Positions 26,549 to 34,385 of a stretch of 64,000 nucleotides of DNA are shown in pieces. Below the pieces are notes generated by a model. It saw only the letters and a program-made list of their open reading frames with translations, made no database searches and had not been told where the DNA came from. The stretch comes from JABCYV01 sp963696025 (lineage in GTDB: Bacteria > Acidobacteriota > Terriglobia > Terriglobales > Acidobacteriaceae). Where the stretch lies: positions 713,496 to 777,495 of the forward strand of contig CAVOII010000010.1 in the NCBI GenBank assembly GCA_963696025.1, written 5' to 3'. Made by a program: the position numbers and the translations under genes. How positions within the stretch are numbered: the first letter of the stretch is position 1; every line of letters begins with the position of its first letter.

Positions 26549-26648
26549 CATTTAGCACTTGGCATTTGGTCATGAGAGGTTCTCGGCGTCTATTGCGAAG
26601 GTCGGCTCGGACGGGTAAGAGCTAAATGCTGATTGCCAAATGCTAATG
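26544..26648. repeat. Inverted repeat of TTAGCATTT words between recO and glyQ
   Basis: TTAGCATTT (26544-26552) is complementary to AAATGCTAA (26638-26646); further TTAGCACTTGGCATTTGG and GCTAAATGCTGATTGCC words lie inside. The recO stop codon (26546-26548) is part of the left arm. Confidence 0.65.
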
Positions 26649-26673
26649 CGCAGGTCGGACACGTAATCCAACC

Positions 26674-27708
26674 GTGAATCCACCCAAAACCAATCCGCCA
26701 ACCTTCCAGGAGCTCATCCTCCGGCTGCAGACCTTCTGGGCGGAGCGCGGTTGCGTTGTGCAGCAGCCTTACGACGTCGAGGTCGGCGCGGGGACTATGG
26801 CGCCTGAAACCTTCCTGCGCGTGCTCGGACCGAATCCGTACAAAGTGGCGTATGTGCAGCCGTCTCGCCGGCCAGCCGATGGGCGCTATGGGGAGAATCC
26901 CAATCGGCTCTACAAGCACATGCAGCTGCAGGTCGTCCTGAAGCCGCCGCCGGATAATGTGCAGGAACTTTATCTCGAGTCGCTGGGTGCCATCGGCATT
27001 GATCTACGCCAGCACGACCTCAAGTTCGAAGAGGACAACTGGGAGTCGCCGACACTGGGTGCATGGGGCATCGGCTGGCAGGTGATGCTCGATAGTCTGG
27101 AGGTTACGCAGTTTACGTATTTCCAGCAGTGCGGCGGAGTCGATCTGGATCCCATCTCGGCCGAGCTGACCTACGGCCTCGAGCGTATCGCAGCGTTCTT
27201 GCAGGATGTAGATTCAATCTATGACATCATCTGGGCGCGTGATCCTGAGACTGGCCGGGCGACGACCTACGGCGACGTGCGGCTGGCGGAAGAACTGCAG
27301 TTTTCGGTGTACAACTTTGAGGCCGCTGACGTCGAAAAAGCGTGGAGGCACTTCGAGCTGTGCGAGGCGGAATGCAAGAACCTGCTCGATGGATACGCCG
27401 CGCTGAGCAAAGAGAAGAGCGAAGCCGATGGTCATGCTCGAAACAAGAAGCGTTTTCCCTTGCTTGCTGCCTATGATCTTTGCCTGAAGTGCTCGCACCT
27501 GTTCAACATCCTCGATGCCCGGGGCGCAATTTCGGTGACCGAGCGCGTGGGAGTCATCGCGCGCGTGCGAGCGCTAGCGGTGGGAATTGCGAAGGCCTAC
27601 GTGGATCAGCAGTCTGACAGGCCGTTGTGCGAGGAGAAAGAACAAAAAGAAAAAGAGGAGAAGTCCAGGCCGAAGAAGAAAATGGAAGTTGCACCCACAG
27701 CCTCATGA
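26674..27708 (+). CDS. glyQ: Glycyl-tRNA synthetase alpha subunit
   Basis: A 344-residue catalytic alpha subunit of the heterotetrameric bacterial glycyl-tRNA synthetase, which charges tRNA-Gly. Characteristic segments are TFQELILRLQTFWAERGCVVQQPYD (motif within residues 10-34), EVGAGTMAPETFLR, PSRRPADGRYGENPNRL and QFTYFQQCGGVDLDPISAELTYGLERI. It starts at GTG 26674, which places the conserved N-terminal helix correctly. The C-terminal tail (about residues 315-344) is Lys/Glu-rich and longer than in Escherichia coli GlyQ (about 303 residues). It is followed by glyS after 207 bp containing repeats. No T-box leader was seen. Confidence 0.97.
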   Translation: MNPPKTNPPTFQELILRLQTFWAERGCVVQQPYDVEVGAGTMAPETFLRVLGPNPYKVAYVQPSRRPADGRYGENPNRLYKHMQLQVVLKPPPDNVQELYLESLGAIGIDLRQHDLKFEEDNWESPTLGAWGIGWQVMLDSLEVTQFTYFQQCGGVDLDPISAELTYGLERIAAFLQDVDSIYDIIWARDPETGRATTYGDVRLAEELQFSVYNFEAADVEKAWRHFELCEAECKNLLDGYAALSKEKSEADGHARNKKRFPLLAAYDLCLKCSHLFNILDARGAISVTERVGVIARVRALAVGIAKAYVDQQSDRPLCEEKEQKEKEEKSRPKKKMEVAPTAS

Positions 27709-27709
27709 T

Positions 27710-27863
27710 TTGTCATCCTGAACGAAGTGGGAACTTCGCGAAGCGAATTTCCCGCGCAGTCGTAAGGATCCTACAGCCGGCACATTCGCACGGAATAGGT
27801 TCCCTCGGCTCCGTTGCTCCGTTCGCAAGCGAACCGAGTAACTACGCTCGGGATGACAACAGA
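27710..27863. repeat. REP-like spacer element between glyQ and glyS
   Basis: The element opens TTGTCATCCTGAACGAAGTG (27710-27729) and closes CTCGGGATGACAAC (27848-27861), imperfect inverted ends (12 of 13). Inside are further inverted words (GTTCGCAAGCGAAC; CCTCGGCTCCG). GTCATCCTGA...-type elements are widespread in acidobacterial spacers to my knowledge. It does not code and would lie within a glyQS transcript. Confidence 0.65.
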
Positions 27864-27907
27864 ATATAGATGACAACAGAATATAGAGGATGACAACAAA
27901 TATAGAG
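27852..27907. repeat. Three tandem copies of a 17-20-bp unit before glyS
   Basis: GATGACAACAGAATATA (27852-27868), GATGACAACAGAATATAGAG (27869-27888) and GATGACAACAAATATAGAG (27889-27907) follow one another directly, ending 8 bases before the glyS ATG. The first copy starts in the closing end of the REP-like element, suggesting amplification of the element's edge. Confidence 0.85.
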
Positions 27908-27915
27908 ACTATTGA

Positions 27916-30093
27916 ATGCCAGATTTCTTACTAGAGATCGGTTGCGAAGAGATTCCGGCGCGGATGATTGATGCCGCATCGCTGGAACTGCGGGAACGCG
28001 TTCACAAATTGCTGAACCGCGAACGTCTCTCGCCGACTGACACAATTTCGGGACTCGATACGCCGCGCCGCCTCGCGGTTCTCGCTTCCGGAATTCCAGC
28101 CGTGCAGCGGGACGTCACTGATCAAGTCACCGGGCCCTCCGTGAATGCGGCCTACAAGGATGGTCAGCCCACTGCGGCCGTGCAAGCTTTTGCCAGAAAA
28201 GCCGGCGTGGATGTCGCGCATCTGGAGCGGGTGATAACTGCGAAGGGCGAGTACCTGGCAGCCAAAGTAACCCGGAAAGGCCGAGCGGCACGCGAAGTCT
28301 TGAGCGAGATGCTTGCTAAAGAGATGGCATCGATTTATTGGCCGAAGAATATGTACTGGCGTAACCCTGCTGAGAAATTCGTGCGTCCGGTGCGTTGGTT
28401 AGTGGCCATGCTCGACGATGAAGTAGTTCCTCTCGAATTCGATGGAGTACGCGCTGGCAACCAGTCGCGCGGACATCGAATACTCGCCGATAACAAGGTG
28501 CAAGTTCCTCGTGCGGGTTCACGCTATGTGGAGGCCTTGCGACAAGCCAAGGTTCTGGGCCGTGGGGAGCGCGAGCAGCAAATCCGCAGGCAACTCGACG
28601 CGGCCACTCGGACCATCCCCGAGGCGCATTGGCGAGAAGACAAGAATCTTTTGGATACGGTCGTCAATCTTACTGAGTTTCCGTCCATCATTCTTGGAAA
28701 CTTCGATCCAGAATTCCTTGAGCTGCCGCAGGAAGTTCTGGTCACGGTGATGCGTGATCATCAAAAATATTTTGCGATCGAGGATGGCCAACATAGGCTG
28801 CTGCCGCATTTTCTCGCTGTGCTGAACACCGACGGTGATCCGCAAGGCGTCATCCGTCATGGACATGAGCGGGTACTCCGCGCCCGTTTCAACGACGCAC
28901 GTTTTTTCTGGCGGACCGACCAGAAGCACCCACTGCGCGAACGCGTGCGGTGGCTCAGGCAGGTTACTTTCCAGAAGGATCTGGGCAGTTACTATGACAA
29001 AGCGGTCCGGGTGCAGCGGCTCTGCAGTTGGTTGTCCGAAATCATCCGGCAGAGTGGGATGCCAATTCGTCCCGGCGTTATTCACAAAGCCGCATGTTTA
29101 GCGAAGACCGACCTGACTACCGAACTGGTGAAAGAGTTTACCGAACTGCAGGGAATTGTGGGCGGATTGTACGCTCGCGTGCAGGAACTCGATCCTGACC
29201 TCCCGGAAAACGCGCGGTTTGCAATTGCGGACGCCATTTACGATCATTACAAGCCGGAATCCATGGAAGACTCCGTGCCCCGGACAGTCGAGGCTGCGGT
29301 CCTCTCAATCGGCGATAAAGCTGACACTATAGCCGGAATGTTCGCGCTCGGACTGCAGCCCACGGGATCGAAAGATCCATTCGCTTTGCGGCGGCAGGCC
29401 AATGGGATTGTTAAGACGATTGCGGAACACAAGCTGCCGATCGGCCTGGCCCAGCTTTTTGTGGACGCGCGCGAAGCCTACCGCGACTCAACGGCAGAGC
29501 AAAAATTCTCCTCGACGGTTCACTACACGAACGCCTTACGCAACTTCTTCCGCGAGCGTTTGGAGTTTTGTCTGAAGGACGCGCTCGGGTTCAGATATGA
29601 CGTGGTGAATGCAGTATTAGCTGCCGATTCGGACGACGTGTTGGATGCGATCGCAAGGGCCAAGGCTGTTACAGCCCTTCTTCACATGCCTGACTTTCTA
29701 GCGATTGCTGCGGCATGCAAACGTATGCGGAATATCCTGAGGCAGGCGGAGGAGAAGGGCATCAAGCCGGCATTGACGTTCGAGCATCTGCCTGAATCCT
29801 CGCATGAAGAAAAGAATCTTGCAGCCTTTATGGAGGTCAATGCTGGGAGGATTGAAGCGCATCGGCTGAATAAAGAGTATGGTGATGCGTTGCTCCTGCT
29901 TTCGACGGTGAGAGAGCAAGTCGACGGTTTCTTCGACAAAGTGATGGTCATGGTTGAGGATGAACGCATCCGAGCGAATCGGCTCGCGCTTTTGAGAACG
30001 CTGCTGAAGGAGTTCTCGACGATCGCGGACTTCTCCGAGATCGTGACGGAAGGCAAGGAATCCAAGGAATCTAAGGAATCTTGCAGACAATAA
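27916..30093 (+). CDS. glyS: Glycyl-tRNA synthetase beta subunit
   Basis: A 725-residue beta subunit that binds tRNA-Gly and pairs with GlyQ. Family features: the N-terminal PDFLLEIGCEEIPARMI (residues 2-18), GLDTPRRLAVL, DLTTELVKEFTELQGIVGG, and GDKADTIAGMFALGLQPTGSKDPFALRR. Length is close to the usual 690-720. The C-terminus carries a 9-bp tandem repeat (AAGGAATCC-type, about 30055-30081) encoding repeated Lys-Glu-Ser triplets. The ribosome binding site region is overprinted by the tandem repeat, so translation may depend on repeat number. ppdK starts 10 bases after the stop codon. Confidence 0.96.
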   Translation: MPDFLLEIGCEEIPARMIDAASLELRERVHKLLNRERLSPTDTISGLDTPRRLAVLASGIPAVQRDVTDQVTGPSVNAAYKDGQPTAAVQAFARKAGVDVAHLERVITAKGEYLAAKVTRKGRAAREVLSEMLAKEMASIYWPKNMYWRNPAEKFVRPVRWLVAMLDDEVVPLEFDGVRAGNQSRGHRILADNKVQVPRAGSRYVEALRQAKVLGRGEREQQIRRQLDAATRTIPEAHWREDKNLLDTVVNLTEFPSIILGNFDPEFLELPQEVLVTVMRDHQKYFAIEDGQHRLLPHFLAVLNTDGDPQGVIRHGHERVLRARFNDARFFWRTDQKHPLRERVRWLRQVTFQKDLGSYYDKAVRVQRLCSWLSEIIRQSGMPIRPGVIHKAACLAKTDLTTELVKEFTELQGIVGGLYARVQELDPDLPENARFAIADAIYDHYKPESMEDSVPRTVEAAVLSIGDKADTIAGMFALGLQPTGSKDPFALRRQANGIVKTIAEHKLPIGLAQLFVDAREAYRDSTAEQKFSSTVHYTNALRNFFRERLEFCLKDALGFRYDVVNAVLAADSDDVLDAIARAKAVTALLHMPDFLAIAAACKRMRNILRQAEEKGIKPALTFEHLPESSHEEKNLAAFMEVNAGRIEAHRLNKEYGDALLLLSTVREQVDGFFDKVMVMVEDERIRANRLALLRTLLKEFSTIADFSEIVTEGKESKESKESCRQ

Positions 30094-30103
30094 AGGACTG
30101 ATT

Positions 30104-32893
30104 ATGGCGACGCAGACATTCCCCGAAACAGAAATCACAACCGATGTAAAGAAACCGGCCCCGCAATACGTCTACTTCTTCGGCGGCGGGAAGGCCGACG
30201 GTAACGGCAAGATGAAAGATGAACTGGGCGGCAAGGGTGCCGGCTTGGCTGAGATGACCAATGCAGGGTTGCCCGTCCCTCCGGGGTTCACCATCCAGAC
30301 GGAAGCATGCCGGGAATATATGCGGCACGGAGGTGTATCGACCGAGGTTGACCACCAGATGGAAGACGCACTCGCGCGCCTCGAACAATTGCAGGCGCAG
30401 AAGCTGGGCAAAGGCGAGAGCCCTCTGCTCGTGAGCGTGCGTTCCGGTGCAAAGTTCTCTATGCCGGGCATGATGGACACGATTTTGAATCTTGGCCTGA
30501 ACGATGAGAGCGTCGAGGCACTGGCGAAACGCAGCCACAATCCTCGCTTTGCGGCTGACTCTTATCGACGTCTGATCCAGATGTTCGGTAACGTGGTGCT
30601 GGACATTCCCAAGGCGGAGTTTGACGAAGTCTTCGACGCCAAGAAGAAGCAAAAGAAAGTGAATCTTGATACCGGCCTCGACGCTAAAGCCTTGAAAGAG
30701 GTCATTGCGGAATACAAGAAGGTCGTCAAAAAGCACACCAAGAGCGACTTCCCCCAGGATCCGCACGATCAACTGGTCATGGCGCGTGATGCTGTATTCC
30801 GCTCCTGGCAGAACGACCGCGCCAAGCATTATCGCCGGATCAACAATATTTCCGACGATCTAGGGACAGCGGTCAACGTGCAGGCCATGGTGTTCGGCAA
30901 CCTTGGCGAGACCAGTGGCACGGGCGTGGGCTTCACTAGAAATCCTGCTACCGGCGCGAAGGAATTTTACGGCGAGTTCCTGATGAACGCTCAAGGCGAG
31001 GACGTGGTTTCGGGTGTGCGCACACCGGTTCCAATCCTCGAACTGCAAAAGGTCATGCCGGCCGTCTATGATCAACTGCGCGACATCACCACCCGTCTGG
31101 AAAAGCACTATCGCGACATGCAGGATTTCGAGTTCACCATCCAGGATGGCAAGCTCTACATGTTGCAGACCCGCAACGGCAAACGTACGGGTCGTGCTGC
31201 CGTACGGGTTGCCCTCCAAATGGTGGAAGAGGGATTAATCACAAAGGACGAAGCTATTTTCCGTGTGGAACCCAACCAGCTTTACGACTTCCTGGTTCCG
31301 CGGCTGGATGAAAAGAGCACCAAGGTTGAGGTGCTGGCTACGGGTCTGCCCGCGTCGCCGGGAGCAGCCGTCGGGCAAATCGTATTCACTGCCGATGAAG
31401 CAGTAGCCAAAGCTGGCCACGACAGAAAAAATCCCGTCATTCTGGTACGGGCGGAAACCACACCCGAGGACATTCATGGCATGGAGGTCGCGGTCGGCAT
31501 TTTGACTTCACGTGGTGGTATGACCAGCCACGCGGCCGTGGTCACGCGCGGCATGGGCAAATGCTGCGTGGCAGGCGCAGGCGATATTCAAGTCGACGAG
31601 CGGGCTGGGGAGATGCGCGTCAAAGGTCAGATATTCAAGGCAGGAGACTGGATCTCTCTCGATGGCACGACCGGACGCGTGATCAAGGGCAAGCTCAAGA
31701 CCGTCGAAGCAAAGTCGGACGATCAGGAACTGCTGACTCTGATGAGTTGGGCCGAACCCTTCCGCAAAATCGGCGTGCGTGCCAATGCCGACATACCGCG
31801 AGATGCCATTCAGGCGCGGGCGTTTGGCGCCGAAGGGATCGGACTGTGCCGGACCGAGCACATGTTCTTTGCAGAAGATCGCATCCCGCATATGCGGGCG
31901 ATGATTCTCACTGATAACGAGGAAGACCGTCGGGCCGCGCTGAAAAAGCTGTTGCCCATGCAGCGGGCGGACTTCGCAGGTCTTTTCCGCGCGATGGATG
32001 GCCTTCCGGTCACCATTCGCCTGCTCGACCCTCCATTGCACGAATTTCTTCCCAAGCGCGAAAAGTTAATGGTGGACATCGCAGCTCTCCCCTATGCAAA
32101 GGCCCAGCAGAAAAAGGCACTCACCGACGAATATCACGAGTACGGTGCGAAACAGTTCACCGATTTGAAGAAGCTCATTCCGACACTGCTGCGGCGGGTG
32201 GAAGAGTTGCACGAGTTCAATCCCATGCTCGGCCATCGCGGCTGCCGTTTGGGAATCACCTATCCCGAGATCACGGAAATGCAGGCTCGCGCCATTTTCG
32301 AGGCTGCGGTTGAGGTCGAGAAGAAGGGCGTGAAAACACACGCGGAAGTCATGATCCCCTTGATTGCCACTGTCAAAGAGATGGCTCATCAGGGCGGCAT
32401 CGTGCGCCGGGTAGCGGAAGAAGTCTTCAAAGAGAAGAAAGCGAAGGTGCACTATCTGGTTGGGACCATGATCGAGTTGCCGCGCGCCTGTCTGGTCGCG
32501 GATGAGATTGCCAAGGAAGCGGAATTTTTCTCCTTCGGTACCAATGATCTCACGCAGACCACGTTCGGCTTCTCGCGGGACGACATCAATAAATTCTTGC
32601 CCACATATTTGGCCGAAGGCATGCTCAAACAGGATCCGTTTGCCGTCATTGATCGCGAGGGCGTTGGGGAACTGGTTCGCATCGGCATTGAGCGCGGACG
32701 CAAGACCCGCCCCAACCTCGAAGTCGGAATTTGCGGGGAGCATGGAGGCGATCCCTCGTCAGTCGAGTTCTGCCATCAGGTCGGGATGGACTACGTGGCC
32801 TGTTCTCCGTTCCGCGTACTGACGGCGAGACTGGCAGCGGCGCAGGCGGGGGCAGCCGATAGGCTGAAGGTGGAGGGCGGCAGAACCAAATAA
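30104..32893 (+). CDS. ppdK: Pyruvate, phosphate dikinase
   Basis: A 929-residue enzyme interconverting pyruvate, ATP and phosphate with phosphoenolpyruvate, AMP and pyrophosphate. The N-terminal ATP-grasp domain has KDELGGKGAGLAEMT (about 37-51) and SVRSGAKFSMPGMMDT; the central domain holds the phosphorylated histidine in GGMTSHAAVVTRGMGK (about 470-485); the C-terminal TIM barrel has SFGTNDLTQTTFGFSRDD and CGEHGGDPSS. It is somewhat longer than the usual 870-900, owing to a charged stretch near residues 180-225. AAAGGA precedes ATG 30104, and the 10-base gap after glyS suggests a shared transcript. It probably serves glycolytic/gluconeogenic control at pyruvate. Confidence 0.96.
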   Translation: MATQTFPETEITTDVKKPAPQYVYFFGGGKADGNGKMKDELGGKGAGLAEMTNAGLPVPPGFTIQTEACREYMRHGGVSTEVDHQMEDALARLEQLQAQKLGKGESPLLVSVRSGAKFSMPGMMDTILNLGLNDESVEALAKRSHNPRFAADSYRRLIQMFGNVVLDIPKAEFDEVFDAKKKQKKVNLDTGLDAKALKEVIAEYKKVVKKHTKSDFPQDPHDQLVMARDAVFRSWQNDRAKHYRRINNISDDLGTAVNVQAMVFGNLGETSGTGVGFTRNPATGAKEFYGEFLMNAQGEDVVSGVRTPVPILELQKVMPAVYDQLRDITTRLEKHYRDMQDFEFTIQDGKLYMLQTRNGKRTGRAAVRVALQMVEEGLITKDEAIFRVEPNQLYDFLVPRLDEKSTKVEVLATGLPASPGAAVGQIVFTADEAVAKAGHDRKNPVILVRAETTPEDIHGMEVAVGILTSRGGMTSHAAVVTRGMGKCCVAGAGDIQVDERAGEMRVKGQIFKAGDWISLDGTTGRVIKGKLKTVEAKSDDQELLTLMSWAEPFRKIGVRANADIPRDAIQARAFGAEGIGLCRTEHMFFAEDRIPHMRAMILTDNEEDRRAALKKLLPMQRADFAGLFRAMDGLPVTIRLLDPPLHEFLPKREKLMVDIAALPYAKAQQKKALTDEYHEYGAKQFTDLKKLIPTLLRRVEELHEFNPMLGHRGCRLGITYPEITEMQARAIFEAAVEVEKKGVKTHAEVMIPLIATVKEMAHQGGIVRRVAEEVFKEKKAKVHYLVGTMIELPRACLVADEIAKEAEFFSFGTNDLTQTTFGFSRDDINKFLPTYLAEGMLKQDPFAVIDREGVGELVRIGIERGRKTRPNLEVGICGEHGGDPSSVEFCHQVGMDYVACSPFRVLTARLAAAQAGAADRLKVEGGRTK

Positions 32894-32939
32894 ATTCTCG
32901 CCAATGGGGCCAGAGTGTCCGCTTTGTTCGTTCTGCGCT

Positions 32940-34238
32940 TCAACTCACCCAATCGAGGAACTTGTACCAGCCGCCCGCGAACGGCAAGAACCAGGGGTTC
33001 CCGTTGTACAAGCCAAGCGGCGCGCCTGGGAATGGAATCCCAACGAAGGGATTTTCCGGCTTGTCGCCAGCGATCATCTCCGCCATCTTCTGTCCCTGCC
33101 AGGTCGCCATGGCTACGCCGTGGCCCGCATATCCGAGGGCGAAATAAATTCCATCCCTCTGTCCAGCATGCGGCATGATGTCGAAAGCAAAATCCAGGGT
33201 TCCGCCCCAAACATATTCGATTTTCACGTCGCGCAACTGCGGATACACATCGATCATCCCTCGTCGCAGAATTTTCGCGCTTAGGCGGATCGAGTCTTGT
33301 GTTTCAGGAAAAAAAGCAGCGCGACCGCCAAACAGCAAACGGTTGTCGGGAGTAAGGCGGTAGTAATAGAGATAGTTTTTGGAATCGTAGATCATGCGAT
33401 TGCGTGGGCTCAGCCGCCGCGCCAGGGCTTCGGGCAAAACCTCTGTGGTGATGATGTATGACCCGATGGGAATGATCTTTTTCCGCAGTGCCGGCGTTGC
33501 TGATCCGGTATAGCCGCTGGTACCGATGAAAACATCGCCCGCCCAGAGAGTACCGCGAGAGGTCGTGACTCGCCAGCCCTGCGTGCCCTGCCGCGCCTCA
33601 CGGTCGATTTTTTCTACGCGTGCGTTCTCGAAGATTTCCGCACCCGCGTGTTCAGCCGCACGCGCCAGGCCCGCTGTGTACTTTGCTGGATTCAGGCCCG
33701 CGCTGTCCTCGTCCACCAGGCCGCCGTAGTAGATGGATGAGCCGATTTCCGAGTTTAAATCTTCCCTCGGCACAATCCGCAATTGGTGATTAAAGTCACG
33801 CGCGATGACTTCAACTTGGCGGGTGTAGTCATCAGAATGCCTCTGCTTACATGCAACTTCGAGATGTCCGCAACGTGAGAAATTGCAGTCAATACCTTCC
33901 TCGCATACGATCTGCTCCACGCAAGCAATCGAGGCCAGTGACGCTGCGTACATTCGTTGCGTCCGCTCCCGCCCGTACCTGGAGATCAGTTTCTTGACGC
34001 CCAGTTTCATCCCTGTGAGCACCATCCCGCCGTTACGCGAACTGGCTCCCCATCCGATGGTCTGTGTCTCCAAGACTGCAACCTTAGCGCCGCGTTTGGC
34101 CAGCGTCCGCGCCGCCGACAGACCCGTGAAGCCAGCTCCTAGCACGGCCACATCGACTCTCTGCGCCAGCGGTCGCGCCGCGTCGCTTCGCGGCATTTCG
34201 ACCGTGGTCAGCCAGTAGTTTCTCTCGTGCACAGTCAT
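32940..34238 (-). CDS. FAD-dependent amine oxidase-type oxidoreductase (DAO family)
   Basis: A 432-residue flavoprotein of the D-amino-acid oxidase/glycine oxidase family. The N-terminal Rossmann motif VDVAVLGAGFTGLSAARTLA (about 28-47) with VAVLET at the end of the second strand binds FAD; GASSRNGGMV follows, and the C-terminal GYAGHGVAMATWQGQ is the second FAD-contacting segment. The overall pattern is closest to gamma-glutamylputrescine oxidoreductase (PuuB) and similar amine oxidases, but no puu genes are adjacent, so the substrate is open. It is convergent with ppdK (46-bp gap) and divergent from the Ser/Thr kinase. Start ATG 34238. Confidence 0.85.
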   Translation of the reverse strand: MTVHERNYWLTTVEMPRSDAARPLAQRVDVAVLGAGFTGLSAARTLAKRGAKVAVLETQTIGWGASSRNGGMVLTGMKLGVKKLISRYGRERTQRMYAASLASIACVEQIVCEEGIDCNFSRCGHLEVACKQRHSDDYTRQVEVIARDFNHQLRIVPREDLNSEIGSSIYYGGLVDEDSAGLNPAKYTAGLARAAEHAGAEIFENARVEKIDREARQGTQGWRVTTSRGTLWAGDVFIGTSGYTGSATPALRKKIIPIGSYIITTEVLPEALARRLSPRNRMIYDSKNYLYYYRLTPDNRLLFGGRAAFFPETQDSIRLSAKILRRGMIDVYPQLRDVKIEYVWGGTLDFAFDIMPHAGQRDGIYFALGYAGHGVAMATWQGQKMAEMIAGDKPENPFVGIPFPGAPLGLYNGNPWFLPFAGGWYKFLDWVS

Positions 34239-34385
34239 GGAATGATCGGCTTCGGCCTATCTAAGTCATGCTAATCTACTAGACCACTAAGCCGCGCAAC
34301 AAGCAGGGCTGAATCGCGAAAGGTTTGACTTGGCAGCGTTCGCAGCCTAGCATTCTCGTTCGACATCAAGGGCGGGAGCGCTGGG

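Noticed and set aside
26549..26673. T-box leader upstream of glyQ
   Set aside because: No T-box sequence or specifier-loop layout; the structure is explained by the TTAGCATTT-type inverted repeat.
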